This document shows, one piece after another, positions 1-6,235 of a stretch of DNA of 8,517 nucleotides. Position numbers and translations under genes: made by a program. A model generated the notes under the pieces. That model did no database searches. It was not told the DNA's origin and saw only the letters and a program-made list of their open reading frames with translations. The DNA is from Chitinivibrionales bacterium (GTDB taxonomy: Bacteria > Fibrobacterota > Chitinivibrionia > Chitinivibrionales > WJMI01): the NCBI GenBank assembly GCA_014729595.1, contig WJJU01000307.1, positions 1 to 8,517 of the forward strand, given 5' to 3'. The stretch's first letter is position 1; every line of letters begins with the position of its first letter.

Positions 1-70
1 ATGCATTCATCACCAGAGAACAGGAATCTTCATCGGTCGGTTACATGACCTATTAGAAAGCGGGCGTTCC
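1..70 (+). other. Left-edge segment ahead of the GNAT gene, reading ambiguous
   Basis: Two readings are possible. In the frame of the GNAT gene there is no stop from base 2 to the ATG at 71, so that gene could start outside the window. In the next frame a short open stretch ends with TAG at 54-56, 14 bases before that ATG, and could be the tail of an upstream gene. The peptide is too short in either frame to recognise a family. No promoter is visible. Confidence 0.3.
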
Positions 71-565
71 ATGGCCGAGTCGTATTCCATTCGTCGAGCT
101 TCCGTCGGGGATATAGAAGCGATGAGCGAACTTTTGCGTCTTCTATTCTGCATCGAGCAAGATTTTTCCCCCAATCTTGATCGCCAAAGAGCCGGGCTGA
201 AAAAGCTTATCGTATCGGGCGCCCACAATTGCGCCTTGGTCGCTTGTCGATGCGAAAGGGTTGTAGGGATGTGTACCGCGCAGGCGGTAATCTCTACCGC
301 CGAAGGGGGAGAGGCGGCACTTGTCGAAGACCTGGTTGTCGCTCCCGCCTTCCGAGGCCGGGGTATTGGAACCGCGCTTTTGGTGCATATCGAAACCTGG
401 GCGGTGCGGCGAGGTATTGGGCGGCTGCAATTGCAGGCCGATACGTCCAATGATCGTGCACTCGCTTTTTATCGCCTGAATGGATGGATACGCACACGGT
501 TAATCTGTTTGCGTAAGCGTTCGGGCATTTCGAACCAATTGACGGGAGTCTGCCATGATACCTAA
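71..565 (+). CDS. GNAT-family N-acetyltransferase, nif-linked
   Basis: The product (164 aa) is a single-domain GNAT acetyltransferase, expected to be cytoplasmic and to move an acetyl group from acetyl-CoA to an amine. The N-terminal strand reads YSIRRASVGDIEAM, as is usual for the fold. The acetyl-CoA pyrophosphate loop is at residues about 91-104 (APAFRGRGIGTALL, with the R/Q-x-x-G-x-G/A signature). The end of the fold is marked by NDRALAFYRLNGW (about 127-139). The ATG at 71 is preferred because the GNAT fold begins right after it, although the frame is open to the window's left edge. The ribosome site is weak (AGAAAG near 55-60). The last 11 bases overlap nifB, which suggests co-translation with it. 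The substrate cannot be read from sequence; a role in nitrogen fixation is inferred only from position. Confidence 0.9.
   Translation: MAESYSIRRASVGDIEAMSELLRLLFCIEQDFSPNLDRQRAGLKKLIVSGAHNCALVACRCERVVGMCTAQAVISTAEGGEAALVEDLVVAPAFRGRGIGTALLVHIETWAVRRGIGRLQLQADTSNDRALAFYRLNGWIRTRLICLRKRSGISNQLTGVCHDT
544..548 (+). promoter_or_regulatory. Ribosome binding site of nifB inside the GNAT gene
   Basis: GGGAG lies 6 bases before the ATG at 555 and within the last codons of the GNAT gene. It supports the nifB start and the 11-base overlap, so nifB translation is probably coupled to that of the gene before it. Confidence 0.6.
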
Positions 566-1820
566 CACCAACGATCATCCCTGCTTCAACGAGGAGGCGC
601 GCAAACGTGCCGGTCGCGTACATCTTCCGGTGGCCCCCGATTGCAATATTCAGTGCCGCTATTGCAATCGCAAATACGACTGTGTCAACGAAAGCCGGCC
701 GGGGGTAACCAGCGGTGTACTGAAGCCGCGCGGAGCCGTGCGTTGGTTGTCGGATGTACTCACGACACGGAGCGAAATTCGCGTTGTTGGAATAGCCGGC
801 CCCGGCGATCCGTTCGCCAATGCGCCCGAGACGATGGAAACATTGCGGCTGGTCCGCAATGAGTATCCGAATATGCTCTTGTGCGTTGCCACCAACGGCT
901 TGGCGATAGGTCCTCATATCGATGAACTCGGAGCGCTGTCGGTGAGCCATGTCACTTTGACCATGAACGCGGTTGACCCCGACATCGGGAAAGAACTCTA
1001 TCGATGGATGCGTGACGGTACGAGGGTGTTGAGAGGAAAGGACGCGGCACGGCGCCTACTGGATCGACAGCTCCTGGCGATCGCGCGTCTCAAACGTTAC
1101 GATATTATCGTGAAGATCAACGCGATAATCGTTCCCGGCGTCAATGATGAGCATATTGAGGAAGTGGCGAAAACGGCGGCCGCTTATGGAGTTGACATGC
1201 TCAACTGTATGCCGCTTTACCCGGCTCCGGATTCCGATTTCGAAACAATCGCGGAGCCGGACGCGGGATTGATCCACCGCGTGCGCTCCTTGGCGGGAAA
1301 GCATATCCCCTTGATGAGCCATTGCTCACGGTGCCGCGCCGATGCGGTCGGATTTTTAGGGGACACCCTTTCGGGATCCGATCGTGAGTCGCTGCAAAAG
1401 TATAGTGTCGGTTTCCCGAGTGACGAGCGGCCCTATGTCGCGGCGGCTACGCAAGAGGGGTATCTCATTAATGAGCATTTAGGGCGCGCGACGGAGTTTT
1501 TGATATACCGAGCCGGGGTCCGGGGCGCTGAATGTATCGAGCGCCGAACCGCTCCCGCGCCCGGCGGCGGCGACGCTCGCTGGGATGAGCTTGCGGATCG
1601 ATTAAGCGATTGCTTCGCACTTGTAGCAAGTGTGGCGGGCCCGCGTCCTCAAAGGTTACTCGAAGAGCGTGGTATACACGTTCACATCGGCTCCGGCCTC
1701 ATTACCGATGCTCTCGAATCTCTCTTTAGCGGCAAACCGCTTCCATCCCATATTGCCGCGGCGGCTCCTGAAAAGTGCAAAATGGGCTGTGGTGGGAACG
1801 GAGGCGGCTGTGGAGCCTAA
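555..1820 (+). CDS. nifB: NifB, radical-SAM FeMo-cofactor precursor synthase with NifX-like domain
   Basis: NifB (421 aa) uses S-adenosylmethionine to fuse two [4Fe-4S] clusters and insert the central carbide and a sulfur, giving NifB-co, the precursor of the nitrogenase cofactor. The family's HPC motif is at residues 8-10. The radical-SAM CxxxCxxC is C30-C34-C37, followed by C43 and NESRPGV (45-51). GPGDP is at 82-86 and the HCSRCRADA signature at 256-264; its two cysteines, like the HPC region, are associated with the substrate clusters in this family. Residues about 290-400 form a NifX/NafY-like domain (IPR003731 type) with NEHLGRATEF (306-315), so this is the two-domain form rather than the short archaeal one. 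The protein ends in a Cys/Gly-rich tail (C408, C412, C419). All expected catalytic residues are present. It overlaps the GNAT gene upstream; the 2Fe-2S ferredoxin follows after 137 bases. Confidence 0.97.
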   Translation: MIPNTNDHPCFNEEARKRAGRVHLPVAPDCNIQCRYCNRKYDCVNESRPGVTSGVLKPRGAVRWLSDVLTTRSEIRVVGIAGPGDPFANAPETMETLRLVRNEYPNMLLCVATNGLAIGPHIDELGALSVSHVTLTMNAVDPDIGKELYRWMRDGTRVLRGKDAARRLLDRQLLAIARLKRYDIIVKINAIIVPGVNDEHIEEVAKTAAAYGVDMLNCMPLYPAPDSDFETIAEPDAGLIHRVRSLAGKHIPLMSHCSRCRADAVGFLGDTLSGSDRESLQKYSVGFPSDERPYVAAATQEGYLINEHLGRATEFLIYRAGVRGAECIERRTAPAPGGGDARWDELADRLSDCFALVASVAGPRPQRLLEERGIHVHIGSGLITDALESLFSGKPLPSHIAAAAPEKCKMGCGGNGGGCGA

Positions 1821-1957
1821 AAGGGGAGTGGAGTAGACAATGTAAAGTAAAGAATGAAGGGCCAAGGTGGGAGGGGAGAGCTTTCGGGTCTGTCTGGAGG
1901 TGGATCACGGTTGGGGGTTAGGGAAAAATCGATGGGTTTTGTAGGTAGGCTGGTAGC
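1821..1957 (+). other. Purine- and G-rich spacer between nifB and the ferredoxin gene
   Basis: This 137-base spacer is strongly G-rich and C-poor on the plus strand. Runs of three or more G occur at 1823-1826, 1859-1861, 1869-1871, 1873-1876, 1886-1888, 1913-1917 and 1921-1923. No sigma-54 -24/-12 element, no NifA-type TGT-N10-ACA site and no clear terminator were seen by eye. It could be an untranslated linker of one nif transcript, possibly able to form a G-quadruplex in DNA or RNA. Confidence 0.4.
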
Positions 1958-2284
1958 GTGACAAACAACATTGGAGGGATGATGCAAAAGCCGCAGCGTC
2001 ACATTTTCGTATGTAATTCGTTTCGTTTGAGTGGTGAGCCGCAAGGCGTGTGCAATCGCAAGAGTGCCGCCGATCTGCTTCGATATGTCGAGAACGAAAT
2101 TGCCGACCGGGGACTCGATGCGATGGTTTCGAGTACGGGATGTCTGAAAGCCTGCGATCGAGGACCGGTAATGGTGATCTATCCCGAAGCTTATTGGTAC
2201 GGGGGCTTGACGGAAGAGCGGGTGGATGAGATCCTCGACGCCTTGGAAGAGGGTGAGTCGGTGGATGAATGCCTTTTACGTTGA
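1958..2284 (+). CDS. Thioredoxin-fold [2Fe-2S] ferredoxin, nif-linked
   Basis: A small soluble protein of the thioredoxin-like [2Fe-2S] ferredoxin family, the type known from Clostridium pasteurianum 2Fe ferredoxin and Azotobacter vinelandii Shethna protein I. Numbered from the GTG at 1958, the cluster cysteines are C19, C32, C62 and C66, in the family pattern C-x12-C and later C-x3-C (STGCLKACDRGP). The motif HIFVCNSFR opens the fold, and YPEAYWYGGLTEE follows the second cysteine pair, as is typical. The true start is probably ATG 1982 (100 aa) because GGAGG sits just before it and the family fold begins about five residues later; the GTG start gives 108 aa. It lies between nifB and nifV, so an electron-transfer role in nitrogenase function or cofactor assembly is likely, but the partner is inferred. 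An extra cysteine (C105) near the C-terminus is outside the cluster set. Confidence 0.92.
   Translation: MTNNIGGMMQKPQRHIFVCNSFRLSGEPQGVCNRKSAADLLRYVENEIADRGLDAMVSSTGCLKACDRGPVMVIYPEAYWYGGLTEERVDEILDALEEGESVDECLLR
1973..1977 (+). promoter_or_regulatory. Shine-Dalgarno-like GGAGG at the ferredoxin start
   Basis: GGAGG lies just before two adjacent ATG codons at 1979 and 1982. It is 4 bases from the second and 1 base from the first. It argues for translation from 1982 rather than from the GTG at 1958, although the spacing is shorter than usual. Confidence 0.45.
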
Positions 2285-2356
2285 GCGGATAACGTTTTTC
2301 GGCCTCTTGACGGTGCCGGACCAACAATATCACTATCAACTCTCGCGGGGAAGTCC

Positions 2357-3496
2357 ATGGCATGGTTTGTAGACACCACGCTTCGTGACGGCGAGCAGGC
2401 GCCGGGAGTCGCCTTTACCCGAGAAGAAAAATGCGAAATTGCCCGGCGTCTGGCCGTGGTTGGTATTGACGAAATCGAGGCGGGTATTCCGATGATGGGC
2501 GAGTCCGTGCAAGCGGATATCCGTGCTTTGGCCGCTTTGCGCCCCCCGTCGAGGCTTACCTGCTGGTGTCGGGCGCGAATGGAAGACCTGGCGGCCGCCG
2601 AATCGTGCGCGGTGGACTCCGTGCATCTATCGTTTCCGGTATCGAACCGTCACCTTCAAATCATCGGGTGGGATCGCTTACGGCTCACCGATGAAATGGG
2701 GTGCATTATAAAAAGTGCGCGGCGGCGTTTTAATCACGTGACGGTGGGATTGCAAGACGCAACACGCGCCGAGGAGGCATTTTTGACGGAATGCGCGCAA
2801 CGAGCGCTGGACGCCGGTGCGGAGCGACTGCGGCTTGCCGATACGGTCGGGACCGGGACGCCGCGTTCGGTAGCGCTTCTTATAAAGAAGGTACGGTCGG
2901 CGGCGCCGAATTTGTCGCTGGAATTCCACGCTCATAACGATTTGGGCCTTGCAACGGCGAACTCTCTGACCGCTTTGCAAGAGGGTGCCGAAGCGGTAAG
3001 CATGACCGTCAACGGCCTGGGAGAGCGTGCGGGAAATGCCGCGCTGGAAGAAGTGCTTATGGCGTTGCGATGCTCTTCGGGGCTTCCGCGAACGATCGAT
3101 ACCCGTCCTCTTTACGCGCTTTCCCTGCTGGTGGCTCGGGCCTCGGGGCGCCGATTGCCGGTGGAAAAGCCGATTGTGGGCTCCGCCGTTTTCAGTCATG
3201 AATCCGGTATTCATTGTCACGGTATGTTACGCGATGAAGAATCGTACCAATGTTTCGATCCTCGCCGCGTTGGGCGGGATCGCCCTAAGATCGTAGTCGG
3301 CAAACATAGCGGCGTGCGTGCGCTTGAATACACTTTGAGCGAAGTTGGGCTCTATCCATCAAAAGATCAGATTCGCGCTACGCTGCCGAGAATTCGCGAA
3401 GCGGCGGGGAAGCGTAAGCGATGCCTGACACCGGAAGAGACGGCGGCCGTCTTTCGACGCTTGTTTCATCGGAAAACTATTTGCGGAAGCGCCTGA
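2357..3496 (+). CDS. nifV: NifV, homocitrate synthase
   Basis: NifV (379 aa) condenses acetyl-CoA with 2-oxoglutarate to give homocitrate, the organic ligand of FeMo-co. It belongs to the DRE-TIM metallolyase family of LeuA and CimA. DTTLRDGEQAPG (6-17) carries the catalytic R10 and metal-binding D11. HAHND (191-195) supplies the two histidine metal ligands, and NGLGERAGNA (219-228) is the family signature. HESGIHCHG, about residues 286-294, marks the C-terminal subdomain. The length matches NifV and leaves no room for the allosteric regulatory domain of isopropylmalate synthase. Choosing NifV over LeuA or CimA rests on the length, the DTTLRDGEQAPGVAF opening and the nifB context. The ATG at 2357 follows GGGGAAG (2347-2353). 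The gene ends 24 bases from the stop of a convergent dehydrogenase gene, closing the nif block. Confidence 0.94.
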   Translation: MAWFVDTTLRDGEQAPGVAFTREEKCEIARRLAVVGIDEIEAGIPMMGESVQADIRALAALRPPSRLTCWCRARMEDLAAAESCAVDSVHLSFPVSNRHLQIIGWDRLRLTDEMGCIIKSARRRFNHVTVGLQDATRAEEAFLTECAQRALDAGAERLRLADTVGTGTPRSVALLIKKVRSAAPNLSLEFHAHNDLGLATANSLTALQEGAEAVSMTVNGLGERAGNAALEEVLMALRCSSGLPRTIDTRPLYALSLLVARASGRRLPVEKPIVGSAVFSHESGIHCHGMLRDEESYQCFDPRRVGRDRPKIVVGKHSGVRALEYTLSEVGLYPSKDQIRATLPRIREAAGKRKRCLTPEETAAVFRRLFHRKTICGSA

Positions 3497-3520
3497 TGAG
3501 ATTTCGAGCGAGCCGCCGGG

Positions 3521-4297
3521 CTACGATTGAGGACGCACTTTAGTATAAATAAATCGCTGCGATACTATCGCCGTCAGCCTGCGTGGCAGTAATCGTGCCA
3601 AGAGGGGGGCGAACTTTGATAGGCCGTAGATCGATGCCCTCCTTTGTTTGTGCGCATCGCGCAGCGCCCGGTCCACCACCGCTCCCACCTCGGCTTCATG
3701 GCTGAGCATGGCTTTGCGCCAAGCGGGATTATCGCGGCTAACCAACGAAAATTCGGTGTGTACCGGTCCGGGAGCCATCACCGTCATGGAAATACCCCTC
3801 TCCCGCAACTCGGCACCGAGCGCATAGGCGAAACTTATGACATACGCCTTGGTTGCGGAATAGACGGCGAAGCCGCCCAGCGGTTGGTATCCGGCGGCCG
3901 ATGCTACCTGCACGATCCGCGTGCCTCGACTCATGTACGGGATTGCCAAGTGAGTGATGTGAGTAAGTGCCCGCACATTGACGTCGATCATGCTTAATTG
4001 CGCGGCGCGTGAAATAGAGGCAAAATCGCCAATCTTGCCGAATCCGGCGTTGTTGATCAGCCACTTGATGGTCGGGTTATATCTTTTGAGAAGCTTCTCG
4101 ATGCCGTCGATCTCTCGGGGAACATTGAGATCGACTACGAGTACGCGGGCGGGAGTTTTAAGATCGGCGGCCAACTGCTCAAGGCGTTTTTTACGTCGTG
4201 CGAGGATCCATAACTCATCCACTCCGACGGAATCGAGTCGACGGGCAAATTCTCGTCCGATTCCCGATGAAGCGCCGGTTATGACGGCAATATTCAT
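3521..4297 (-). CDS. Short-chain dehydrogenase/reductase (SDR)
   Basis: A 258-aa classical SDR oxidoreductase with a Rossmann fold, probably cytoplasmic and NAD(P)-dependent. The cofactor loop GASSGIG is at residues 8-14. ARRKKRL (33-39) follows the second strand, and its basic residues favour NADPH. NNAG is at 82-85, the catalytic serine is S133 (VASAAG), and the catalytic pair is Y146 and K150 in YSATK. MAPGPVHTEF (174-183) closes the active site. The overall pattern resembles the DltE/YqjQ-like SDRs, but the substrate cannot be told. It starts at a well-placed AAGGAGA site. It is read opposite to the nif genes and the phosphohexomutase, so it is its own transcription unit and is unlikely to belong to nitrogen fixation. 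Confidence 0.93.
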   Translation of the reverse strand: MNIAVITGASSGIGREFARRLDSVGVDELWILARRKKRLEQLAADLKTPARVLVVDLNVPREIDGIEKLLKRYNPTIKWLINNAGFGKIGDFASISRAAQLSMIDVNVRALTHITHLAIPYMSRGTRIVQVASAAGYQPLGGFAVYSATKAYVISFAYALGAELRERGISMTVMAPGPVHTEFSLVSRDNPAWRKAMLSHEAEVGAVVDRALRDAHKQRRASIYGLSKFAPLLARLLPRRLTAIVSQRFIYTKVRPQS

Positions 4298-4303
4298 GAT
4301 TAG

Positions 4304-4310
4304 TCTCCTT
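4304..4310 (-). promoter_or_regulatory. Strong ribosome binding site of the SDR gene
   Basis: AAGGAGA on the minus strand lies 6 bases ahead of the SDR ATG (4295-4297). It is the best Shine-Dalgarno match in the window and fixes that start. Confidence 0.75.
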
Positions 4311-4386
4311 GCTGATGGTGAGGTGGAAAAATAGGTGTGGCCGGCCCCGCCGACTATCTTTTCTAGCTTCGCGTTTGCACGGTTGT

Positions 4387-4415
4387 ATATTAGAGCCGAT
4401 TTTGTGGGACGACAA
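4387..4415 (-). promoter_or_regulatory. Candidate sigma-70-type promoter for the SDR gene
   Basis: On the minus strand TTGTCG (4410-4415) is followed by a 17-base spacer and TAATAT (4387-4392). Each hexamer matches the consensus at 4 of 6 positions, and the spacing is ideal. Transcription would start near 4380, giving a leader of roughly 80 bases. This is by-eye evidence only. Confidence 0.3.
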
Positions 4416-4449
4416 AACCAGGCGAAAGACGTTCAAGAAGAATTACCTG

Positions 4450-4455
4450 TACAAT
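4450..4455 (+). promoter_or_regulatory. Candidate -10 element for the phosphohexomutase-kinase operon
   Basis: TACAAT matches the -10 consensus at 5 of 6 positions and lies 22 bases before the ATG at 4478. No good -35 box is present at 16-18 bases upstream. AAAGG at 4462-4466, 11 bases before the ATG, is a possible ribosome site, which would leave a very short leader. Confidence 0.22.
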
Positions 4456-4477
4456 CAACGCAAAGGTTAGATAATTC

Positions 4478-6229
4478 ATGGACAAAGAAGCCCTTCTGGC
4501 CGCGGCGGAGGAGTATCTGAAACAAGAAACGCACGATACCTTTCGCCACGGCGTAGAGGAATTAATACGCCGAGAATCGTTCGATGAGCTTTATGAGCGG
4601 TTTTATACCAATCTGACATTCGGCACCGGCGGATTGCGAGGCATTATCGGGGGCGGATTCAACCGTATGAACCCATTTGTGGTGCGGCGCGCCACGCAAG
4701 GCGTCGCGAACTATATCCGCAAAAATGCCGGCGGTGAGCCACCAAGTATTGTCATTGCCTATGACAGCCGGCGCTATTCCGATCTATTTGCCGAAGAAGC
4801 GGCGCTTGTTCTCGCCGCCAACGGCATCAAGACTTACTTGTTCATGGGCCTTCGTCCCACACCGGAGCTTTCGTATGCCGTGCGCTACCTCGAAGCGACC
4901 GCGGGAATAGTAGTCACGGCCAGTCATAATCCCCCTGAGTACAATGGCTACAAGGTATATTGGGAGGACGGCGGGCAAATCGTAGCACCGCACGATAAGG
5001 GAATCGTACAAGAGGCGTTGTCGGTGACGGATATTAGGTCGATAACGCGGGAAGAAGCGCTCGATCGAGGCGTTCTTTTTATGATCGACCGCGAGATTGA
5101 CGATGCCTTCACCGAAATGGTGAAGAGCCGTGCTGTTCGGCCGGATCTCATCCGCGAAAAGGGTGGGGACATAAAAGTTGTCTTCACGCCGCTCCACGGC
5201 GCTGGAGCCGTTCCTGTGTCACGCGCGCTGAGCGAAATGGGAATCAAGGTGATATTTGTCGAAGAACAACGGGCGCCCGACGGTGATTTTCCGACGGTGA
5301 AAAAGCCCAATCCAGAAGAAGCCGAGGCGCTGAGTTTGGCTCTTGATCTGGCTCGACGCGTGGAGGCCGATCTGGTTCTGGCTACCGATCCCGATGCCGA
5401 CCGGCTGGGAATAGCGGTGCCCGATAATGGTTCCTATCGCTTGGTTACGGGCAATCAGCTTGGGGTTCTTTTAGCCGACTATATCTTTTCTTCCCGCGCC
5501 GAACGTGGTACGCTTCCCGAAAAACCCGCCTTCGTTAAAACAATCGTAACCACCGAACTCCAGCGTCGCATCGCCGAAAGCTATGGGGCGCGGTGCTTCG
5601 ATACCTTGACCGGGTTCAAGTATATCGCCGCTAAAATTCGTGAGTTCGAAAGCAACGGTGAAGGTCTGGAGTATGTGTTTGGCGGCGAGGAGAGCTATGG
5701 ATATTTGGTGGAAACCGAAACGCGCGATAAAAACGCGGTTTCGGCGGCGACTATGACGGCGGAGACGGCTTTGTACCATCTTTCGCAGGGACGCACCGTT
5801 TTGGAGCAGCTCAATCGTATTTGGGAAAAGTACGGCTATTTCGAAGAGACGCTTATTTCGCAAAGCTTTGAGGGTTCCGCGGGTATGGAAACTATGAAGG
5901 CGCTTATGGAGGAGCTGAGGCGTAATCCTCCGCGGTCGTTCGGCACCGAACAGGTTATGGAGATGCGGGATTACCGAGAGCGAACGGTTCTCAACCCGGA
6001 AACCGGGCAAACGGAGCCGGGGGCGGACCTGCCCACATCCGACGTGTTGCAATTTGTGCTTGCGAAGGGGGACCTCGTTACGGTACGGCCTTCGGGAACC
6101 GAGCCCAAAATCAAGCTCTACGCCTCGTGCGGTGGAGAACCGGGGGGCGATCTCGAGACCGCCAAAGCAACCGTTGGCGCCCGTATGAGCGATATTCGTC
6201 AAGCGCTTGAGCAAATAATCAAGGGATAA
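4478..6229 (+). CDS. Phosphohexomutase (phosphoglucomutase/phosphomannomutase), PgcA-like
   Basis: A 583-aa alpha-D-phosphohexomutase that interconverts hexose 1- and 6-phosphates through a phosphoserine enzyme; cytoplasmic, feeding glycogen, cell-wall or sugar-nucleotide synthesis. All four family domains are visible. FGTGGLRG (48-55) is the N-terminal substrate and phosphate loop. TASHNPPEYNGYK (147-159) carries the phosphorylated S149. DPDADR (304-309) is the metal loop with three aspartates. GEES (403-406) is the sugar-binding loop. RPSGTEPKIK (537-546) is the C-terminal phosphate-binding loop. The length and the YNGYKVYWEDGGQI stretch match the long PgcA/PGM2-type branch better than the 450-aa ManB/GlmM types. 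Glucose 1-phosphate versus mannose or pentose phosphate preference cannot be decided from sequence. The gene is divergent from the SDR and is followed after 6 bases by the protein kinase gene. Confidence 0.96.
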   Translation: MDKEALLAAAEEYLKQETHDTFRHGVEELIRRESFDELYERFYTNLTFGTGGLRGIIGGGFNRMNPFVVRRATQGVANYIRKNAGGEPPSIVIAYDSRRYSDLFAEEAALVLAANGIKTYLFMGLRPTPELSYAVRYLEATAGIVVTASHNPPEYNGYKVYWEDGGQIVAPHDKGIVQEALSVTDIRSITREEALDRGVLFMIDREIDDAFTEMVKSRAVRPDLIREKGGDIKVVFTPLHGAGAVPVSRALSEMGIKVIFVEEQRAPDGDFPTVKKPNPEEAEALSLALDLARRVEADLVLATDPDADRLGIAVPDNGSYRLVTGNQLGVLLADYIFSSRAERGTLPEKPAFVKTIVTTELQRRIAESYGARCFDTLTGFKYIAAKIREFESNGEGLEYVFGGEESYGYLVETETRDKNAVSAATMTAETALYHLSQGRTVLEQLNRIWEKYGYFEETLISQSFEGSAGMETMKALMEELRRNPPRSFGTEQVMEMRDYRERTVLNPETGQTEPGADLPTSDVLQFVLAKGDLVTVRPSGTEPKIKLYASCGGEPGGDLETAKATVGARMSDIRQALEQIIKG

Positions 6230-6235
6230 TCGGCA

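Noticed and set aside
294..950. Long minus-strand open frame (218 aa) across the GNAT and nifB genes
   Set aside because: It lies opposite two genes with clear family motifs, shows no motif of its own and has no ribosome site; it is a codon-bias shadow.
1821..1957. Sigma-54 promoter or NifA upstream site (TGT-N10-ACA) ahead of the ferredoxin gene
   Set aside because: No GG-N10-GC element of the right sequence and no TGT-N10-ACA was found by eye; the nif promoter is probably left of the window.
2307..2339. TTGACG as the -35 box of an internal promoter before nifV
   Set aside because: The nearest -10-like hexamers (TATCAC at 2328, TATCAA at 2334) give spacers of 15 and 21 bases, both poor.
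2357..3496. 2-isopropylmalate synthase or citramalate synthase instead of NifV
   Set aside because: The protein lacks the C-terminal allosteric domain of those enzymes and sits beside nifB.
3511..3522. AGCC-GCCG-GGCT hairpin between nifV and the SDR gene as a bidirectional terminator
   Set aside because: The stem is only four pairs with no T-run on either side.
5471..6214. Long minus-strand open frame (247 aa) opposite the phosphohexomutase
   Set aside because: The plus strand carries the GEES and PSGTEPKIK motifs here, and the minus-strand product is rich in Arg, His and Pro without family features.
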